Part shown: positions 58,938 through 64,000 of the stretch, piece after piece
Position numbering within the stretch: position 1 is the first letter of the stretch
Layout of the letters: every line of letters begins with the position of its first letter
DNA from: Elymus sibiricus
Taxonomy: Eukaryota; Streptophyta; Magnoliopsida; Poales; Poaceae
NCBI GenBank assembly: GCA_039707655.1
Contig: CM077676.1
Span: 455,938,379-456,002,378, forward strand
Length of the DNA: 64,000 nucleotides
Direction of reading: 5' to 3'
Made by a program: the position numbers and the translations under genes
Notes under the pieces: model-generated
Seen by the model: the letters and a program-made list of their open reading frames with translations, nothing else
Told to the model about the DNA's origin: nothing
Databases searched by the model: none

Positions 58938-61900
58938 TTACATTGTAATGAATCGAACACCCATGCAGTTCTGGTGTTGTTCATGTTTAGCCCTTGGAAG
59001 AGGTTTAGTCATCGGATCTGCAACATTTAGATCCGTGTGTACTTTGCAAATATTTATGTCGTCCTCCTTGATGTAATCGCGGATGGAATTGAAACGTCGC
59101 TTTATGTGTCTGGTCCTCTTGTGAAATCTTGGTTCCTTGGCTAGAGCAATGGCACCAGTATTATCACAAAACAGAGTCATTGGGTTAAGCGCAATAGGCA
59201 CTACTCCAAGATCTGTCATGAACTCCTTCATCCAGACACCTTCCTTCGCCGCCTCCGAGGCAGCGATGTACTCCGCTTCGCATGTAGAATCAGCTACCAT
59301 GCTTTGCTTGGAACTGCACCAGCTAACCGCACCCCCATTAAGAATAAACACGTATCCGGTTTGAGACTTAGAGTCATCCGGATCAGTGTCAAAGCTTGCA
59401 TCGACGTAACCCTTTATGACGAGCTCTTGATCACCTCCATAAACGAGAAACATATCCTTAGTCCTTTTCAGGTACTTCAGGATATTCTTGACCGCCGTCC
59501 AGTGTTCCATTCCTGGATCACTTTGAAACCTTCCGACCATACTTATGGCAAGGCTGACATCGGGTCTTGTGCACAGCATTGCATACATGATAGAGCCTAT
59601 GGCTGAAGCATAGGGGATGACACTCATCTTTTCTCTATCTCCTGCAGTCACTGGGCATTGAGTCTTACTCAACTTCACACCTTGCAATACAGGCAAGAAC
59701 CCCTTCTTGGACTGATCCATTTTGAACTTCTTCAAAACTTTGTCAAGGTATGTGCTTTGTGAAAGTCCTATTATGCGTCTCGATCTATCTCTATAGATCT
59801 TGATGCCTAATATGAAAGCAGCTTCTCCTAGGTCCTTCATTGAAAAACTCTTGTTCAAATATTCCTTTACGCTTTCCAGCATTTCTATATTGTTTCCAAT
59901 CTGTAATATGTCATCCACATATAATATTAGAAACGCTATAGAGCTCCCACTCACTTTCTTGTAAATACAAGCTTCTCCGTAAACTTGTATAAACTCGAAT
60001 GCTTTGATCACCTCATCAAAACGAAGATTCCAACTCCGAGATGCTTGCACCAGTCCATAAATGGATCGCTGGAGTTTGCAAACTTTGTCAGCATTCTCTA
60101 GATCGACAAAACCTTCTGGTTGCATCATATACAACTCTTCCTTAAGGAAACCGTTAAGGAACGCTGTTTTGACATCCATCTGCCAAATTTCATAATCGAA
60201 AAAGGCAGCTATTGCTAACATGATTCTGACGGACTTAAGCATCGCTACGGGTGAGAAGGTCTCATCGTAGTCAACTCCTTGAACTTGTGAAAAACCCTTT
60301 GCCACAAGTCGAGCTTTATAGACGGTGACATTACCGTCCGCGTCCGTCTTCCTCTTAAAGATCCATTTGTTCTGAATGGCCTTACGCCCTTCAGGTAATA
60401 CTTCCAAAGTCCATACTTTGTTTTCATACATGGATCCCATCTCGGATTTCATGGCCTCTAACCACTTCTCGGAATCCGGGCCCATCATCGCTTCTCCATA
60501 GCTCGTAGGTTCATCATTGTCTAACAACATGACCTCTAAGACAGGGTTGCCGTACCACTCGGGAGCAGTACGCGTCCTTGTCGACCTACGAGGTTCGATA
60601 GCAACTTGATCTAAAGCTTCATGATCATCATCATTAACTTCCTCTTCAGCTAATGTAGGCTCCATAGAAACAACTTTCTGCACTGCGCTACTCTCAGGTT
60701 GAAGTAAAGGTTCAACAACCTCATCAAGTTCTATCTTCCTCCCACTCAATTCTTTCGAGAGAAACTCTTTCTCAAGAACTGTTCCGTTTTTAGCGACAAA
60801 CACTTTGCCTTCGGATCTGAGGTAGAAGGTATACCCAACTGTCTCTTTTGGGTATCCTATGAAGACGCATTTCTCCGCTTTGGGTTCCAGCTTTTCAGGC
60901 TGAAGCTTTTTGACATAAGCATCACATCCCAAAACTTTAAGAAACGACAGCTTTGGCTTCTTGCCAAACCAAAGTTCATATGGTGTCGTCTCAACGGATT
61001 TCGATGGTGCCCTATTTAAAGTGAATGCAGCTGTCTCTAATGCATAACCCCAAAACGATAGTGGCAAATCGGCAAGAGACATCATAGATCGCACCATATC
61101 TAATAAGGTTCGATTACGACGTTCGGACACACCATTACGCTGTGGTGTTCCAGGCGGTGTCACTTGTGAAACAATTCCACACTGTCTTAAGTGACTGCCA
61201 AACTCATAACTCAGATATTCTCCTCCTCGATCAGATCGCAGGAATTTAATCTTCTTGTTACGATGATTCTCAACTTCACTCTGAAATTGTTTGAACTTTT
61301 CAAATGTTTCAGACTTGTGTTTCATTAAGTAAATATACCCATATCTACTTAAGTCATCAGTGAAGGTGAGAAAATAACGATAACCACCGCACGCCTCAAT
61401 ACTCATCGGACCACACACATCAGTATGTATGATTTCCAATAAGTCACTTGCCCGTTCCATTGTTCCAGAGAACGGCGTTTTAGTCATCTTGCCCATGAGG
61501 CATGGCTCACATGTGTCAAGTGATTCAAAATCAAGTGACTCCAAAAGTCCATCAGCATGGAGCTTCCTCATGCGTTTTACGCCAATATGACCTAAACGGC
61601 AGTGCCACAAGAAAGTGGTATTATCATTATCAATTCTACATCTTTTGGCATCAATGTTATGAACATGTGTATCATTACTATCGAGATTCAATAAGAATAA
61701 ACCCCTCACATTGGGTGCATGACCATAAAAGATATTACTCATATAAATAGAACAACCATTATTCTCTGATTTAAATGAGTAACCGTCTCGCAATAAACAA
61801 GATCCAGATATAATGTTCATGCTTAACGCAGGCACCAAATAACACTTATTTAGGTTCATCACTAATCCCGACGGTAATCGAAGAGCGAGCGTGCCGACGG

Positions 61901-62921
61901 CGATCACATCAACCTTGGAACCATTTCCCACGCGCATCGTCACTTCGTCCTTTGCCAGCCTCCGTCTATTCCGCAGTTCCTGTTTTGAGTTGCAAATATG
62001 AGCAACCGCACCGGTATCAAATACCCAGGCACTACAACGAGAGTTGGTAAGGTACACATCAATAACATGTATATCATATATACCTTGTTTGTTGTTGGCC
62101 GCCTTCTTGTCAGCCAAATACTTGGGGCAATTCCGCTTCCAGTGTCCAGTTCCCTTGCAATGAAAGCACTCAGTTTCTGGTTTGGGTCCAGCCTTGGGTT
62201 TCTTCACAGGAGCAGCAACTGCTTTGCCACCCTTCTTAGATTTACCCTTCTTACCCTTGCCATTTTTCTTGAAACTAGTGGTTTTATTGACCATCAACAC
62301 TTGATGCTCCTTCTGAATTTCAGACTCAGCGGCTTTCAGCATCGCAAACAGCTCGGCGACTGACTTGTTCATCCCGTGCATGTTATAGTTCAACACGAAG
62401 CTCTTGTAGCTAGGTGGCAATGATTGAAGAACTCTGTCAGTGATAGCCTCTGGCGGAAGGGGCATCCCTAACTCAGCCAGACGGGTGGAGTACCCAGACA
62501 TTCTGAGTATGTGATCACTGATAGTGCCGTTCTCCTCCATCTTGCAAGCATAGAACTTATCGGAGATCTCATATCTCTCGATCCGGGCATTCTTCTGAAA
62601 AATAAACTTCAACTCCTGGAACATCTCATATGCTCCATGACGTTCAAAACGTCTTTGAAGTCCCGGTTCTAAGCCATACAACATTGCACATTGAACTATT
62701 GAGTAATCATCAGAACGAGCCTGCCAGGCGTTCACAACGACTAGAGACTCAACTGGAGCGGGTGGATCACCAAGCGGTGCATCAAGGACATAAGCCTTCT
62801 GGGAAGCCGTAAGGATAATCCTTAGATTACGGGCCCAGTCCACAAAGTTACTTCCATCATCTTTCAACTTAGCTTTCTCTAGGAACGCATTAAAATTCAG
62901 GGGTGCTACTGCGCGAGCCAT
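58938..62921 (-). CDS. Copia gag-pol polyprotein of G, 1327 residues
   Basis: Single uninterrupted frame, full length for the BARE/Angela group. Gag at about 1-250; zinc knuckle CFHCKGTGHWKRNC (252-265); protease DTG (302-304, followed by AVAH); integrase HHCC (H440, H445, C471, C474) and DD35E (D501, D564, E600); RT with MDVKTAFLNG (915-924) and YVDDIL (1001-1006); RNase H with D1174, E1215 or E1217, and D1253. All expected catalytic residues are present. The start codon at 62921 is the usual MAR start of this group. The products would build the particle, copy RNA to DNA and insert it. Confidence 0.96.
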   Translation of the reverse strand: MARAVAPLNFNAFLEKAKLKDDGSNFVDWARNLRIILTASQKAYVLDAPLGDPPAPVESLVVVNAWQARSDDYSIVQCAMLYGLEPGLQRRFERHGAYEMFQELKFIFQKNARIERYEISDKFYACKMEENGTISDHILRMSGYSTRLAELGMPLPPEAITDRVLQSLPPSYKSFVLNYNMHGMNKSVAELFAMLKAAESEIQKEHQVLMVNKTTSFKKNGKGKKGKSKKGGKAVAAPVKKPKAGPKPETECFHCKGTGHWKRNCPKYLADKKAANNKQGIYDIHVIDVYLTNSRCSAWVFDTGAVAHICNSKQELRNRRRLAKDEVTMRVGNGSKVDVIAVGTLALRLPSGLVMNLNKCYLVPALSMNIISGSCLLRDGYSFKSENNGCSIYMSNIFYGHAPNVRGLFLLNLDSNDTHVHNIDAKRCRIDNDNTTFLWHCRLGHIGVKRMRKLHADGLLESLDFESLDTCEPCLMGKMTKTPFSGTMERASDLLEIIHTDVCGPMSIEACGGYRYFLTFTDDLSRYGYIYLMKHKSETFEKFKQFQSEVENHRNKKIKFLRSDRGGEYLSYEFGSHLRQCGIVSQVTPPGTPQRNGVSERRNRTLLDMVRSMMSLADLPLSFWGYALETAAFTLNRAPSKSVETTPYELWFGKKPKLSFLKVLGCDAYVKKLQPEKLEPKAEKCVFIGYPKETVGYTFYLRSEGKVFVAKNGTVLEKEFLSKELSGRKIELDEVVEPLLQPESSAVQKVVSMEPTLAEEEVNDDDHEALDQVAIEPRRSTRTRTAPEWYGNPVLEVMLLDNDEPTSYGEAMMGPDSEKWLEAMKSEMGSMYENKVWTLEVLPEGRKAIQNKWIFKRKTDADGNVTVYKARLVAKGFSQVQGVDYDETFSPVAMLKSVRIMLAIAAFFDYEIWQMDVKTAFLNGFLKEELYMMQPEGFVDLENADKVCKLQRSIYGLVQASRSWNLRFDEVIKAFEFIQVYGEACIYKKVSGSSIAFLILYVDDILQIGNNIEMLESVKEYLNKSFSMKDLGEAAFILGIKIYRDRSRRIIGLSQSTYLDKVLKKFKMDQSKKGFLPVLQGVKLSKTQCPVTAGDREKMSVIPYASAIGSIMYAMLCTRPDVSLAISMVGRFQSDPGMEHWTAVKNILKYLKRTKDMFLVYGGDQELVIKGYVDASFDTDPDDSKSQTGYVFILNGGAVSWCSSKQSMVADSTCEAEYIAASEAAKEGVWMKEFMTDLGVVPIALNPMTLFCDNTGAIALAKEPRFHKRTRHIKRRFNSIRDYIKEDDINICKVHTDLNVADPMTKPLPRAKHEQHQNCMGVRFITM

Positions 62922-64000
62922 GATCTACAACATAAATATAGTAAAGACAACTTAGACTATTGTTCTAGATAATGAGTTTAGTTAATCATATTACTTAAAA
63001 AACTCCCACTCAAATTGACATCCCTCCGGTCATTCGAGTGTAACATGATCCAAATCCACCAACTCAAGTCCGATCATCACGTGAGTTGAGGTGGTTTCAA
63101 TGGTGAACATCTTCATGTTGATCATATCTACTATATGACTCATGTTCGACCTTTCGGTCTCTTGTGTTCCGAGGCCATGTCTGTACATGCTAGGCTCGTC
63201 AAGTTTAACCCGAGTGTTCCGCGTGTGCAACATGGCTTGCACCCGTTGTATGTGAACGTGGAGTCTATCACACCCGATCATCACGGCGTGTCTCGAAACG
63301 ACGAACTTTCGCAAGGTGCACACTCGGGGAGAACACAATTTATCTTGAAATTTAAGTGAGGGATCACCTTATAATGCTACCGTCGTCCTAAGCAAAATAA
63401 GATGCATAAAAGGATTAACATCACATGCAAATCATAAGTGACATGATATGGCCATGAACTTGTGCTTTTGATCTCCATCTCCAAAGCACCGGCATGATCT
63501 CCATCGTCACCGGCATGACACCATGATCTCCATCATCTTGATCTCCATCAACGTGTCGCCATAAGGTTGTCGCGCCGACTGTTGCTTCCACGACTATTGC
63601 TAACGTTTAGCGATAAAGTAAAGCATTACATAGCGCTTAATGATTGACACGCAGGTCATACAATAATTAAAGACAACTCTATGGCTCCTGCCAGTTGCCG
63701 TACTCATCGACATGCAAGTCGTGATATTCTATACAACACATGATCATCTCATACATCACATATATCTCATCATGTAATTGGCCATATCATATCACATCAT
63801 ACCCTGCAAAAACAAGTTAGACGTCCTCTAATTGTTGTTGCAAATTTTACGTGGCTGCTACGGGTTTGCAAGAACCGTTCTTACCTACGCAAAACCACAA
63901 CGTGGTGTAGTGATTGCTTTTTGATCTTCTAAAAGAACCCTCTTCATTGAAATCGATTCAACTAAAGTGAGAGAGACAGACACCCGCTAGCCATCTTTAT
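62922..64000 (-). other. 5' leader of G
   Basis: About 1.1 kb upstream of gag on the minus strand. No long frame with a domain; typical long untranslated leader of BARE-like elements. No primer site complement (GCTCTGATACCA) is seen before the window ends. Confidence 0.7.

Larger units (their letters stand above)
57037..64000 (-). mobile_element. BARE/Angela-like copia element G, 5' end outside window
   Basis: Minus strand: 3' LTR 57037-58887 (TGTTGGAAATATGCCC to CGTTCCCCAACA), purine tract beside it, intact gag-pol 58938-62921, and a leader reaching the window edge. The 5' LTR and primer site were not found, so they lie beyond 64000. The candidate left target duplication is CTGTC (57032-57036). 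With full coding capacity this is the only possibly autonomous LTR element here; that depends on the unseen 5' LTR. Confidence 0.93.

Overview
This 64 kb window is plant nuclear DNA, almost certainly from a Triticeae grass (wheat, barley, rye or Aegilops; genus not decidable here). The evidence is BARE/Angela-type copia elements, gypsy elements whose LTRs start TGATACGTCTCCAACG, very long-LTR gypsy derivatives, Stowaway MITEs and a grass RGA-type NLR gene. About 90 percent is transposable element. I see no rRNA, tRNA, CRISPR array or prokaryotic feature.

Layout. (1) 1-2102: AT-rich flank with a candidate 240 bp SMART/TRIM-like element (748-987) and a 93 bp Stowaway MITE. (2) 2103-45790: one copia element (A, plus strand, target duplication GACAT) split inside its gag by a five-element nest. 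B (3728-41176, minus, target duplication AGAAC) is a LARD-like gypsy derivative with 4 kb LTRs. C (10447-22762, minus) lies in B's internal region. E (12959-17318), a 4.36 kb solo LTR, lies in C. F (24032-30672, plus, truncated copia) and D (31972-38868, plus, relative of C) both lie in B's right LTR. When F and D are removed, B's right LTR is 4048 bp against 4042 bp for the left one, so the reconstruction closes. A's pol resumes at 41182 and is open to 44433. (3) 45791-48805: flank of an NLR locus, with a 59 bp MITE and a 5'-truncated LINE whose 5' junction carries an inverted copy of nearby flank. (4) 48806-53572: CNL-type NLR gene, missing the start of its coiled coil and interrupted by a second, antisense LINE; it has a 189 bp intron before a tiny last exon. 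(5) 54802 to about 56657: 3' part of a third LINE, minus strand. (6) 57037 to the window end: BARE/Angela-like copia (G, minus) with an uninterrupted 1327-residue gag-pol; its 5' LTR is beyond the window.

How the parts relate. Only G (gag-pol) and A (pol) keep apparently intact enzymes. B, C, D and E lack pol and would depend on relatives elsewhere. Points most worth a second look: a probable gag intron in A that spans the LTR/internal boundary, so gag starts inside the LTR; a tandem array of hairpins with covarying stems in the 3' regions of C and D; an identical 15-mer in C and D that is the 3' polypurine tract and also occurs twice internally; an unknown 282-residue ORF in D that takes the place of gag-protease; and the LINE junction beside the NLR gene.
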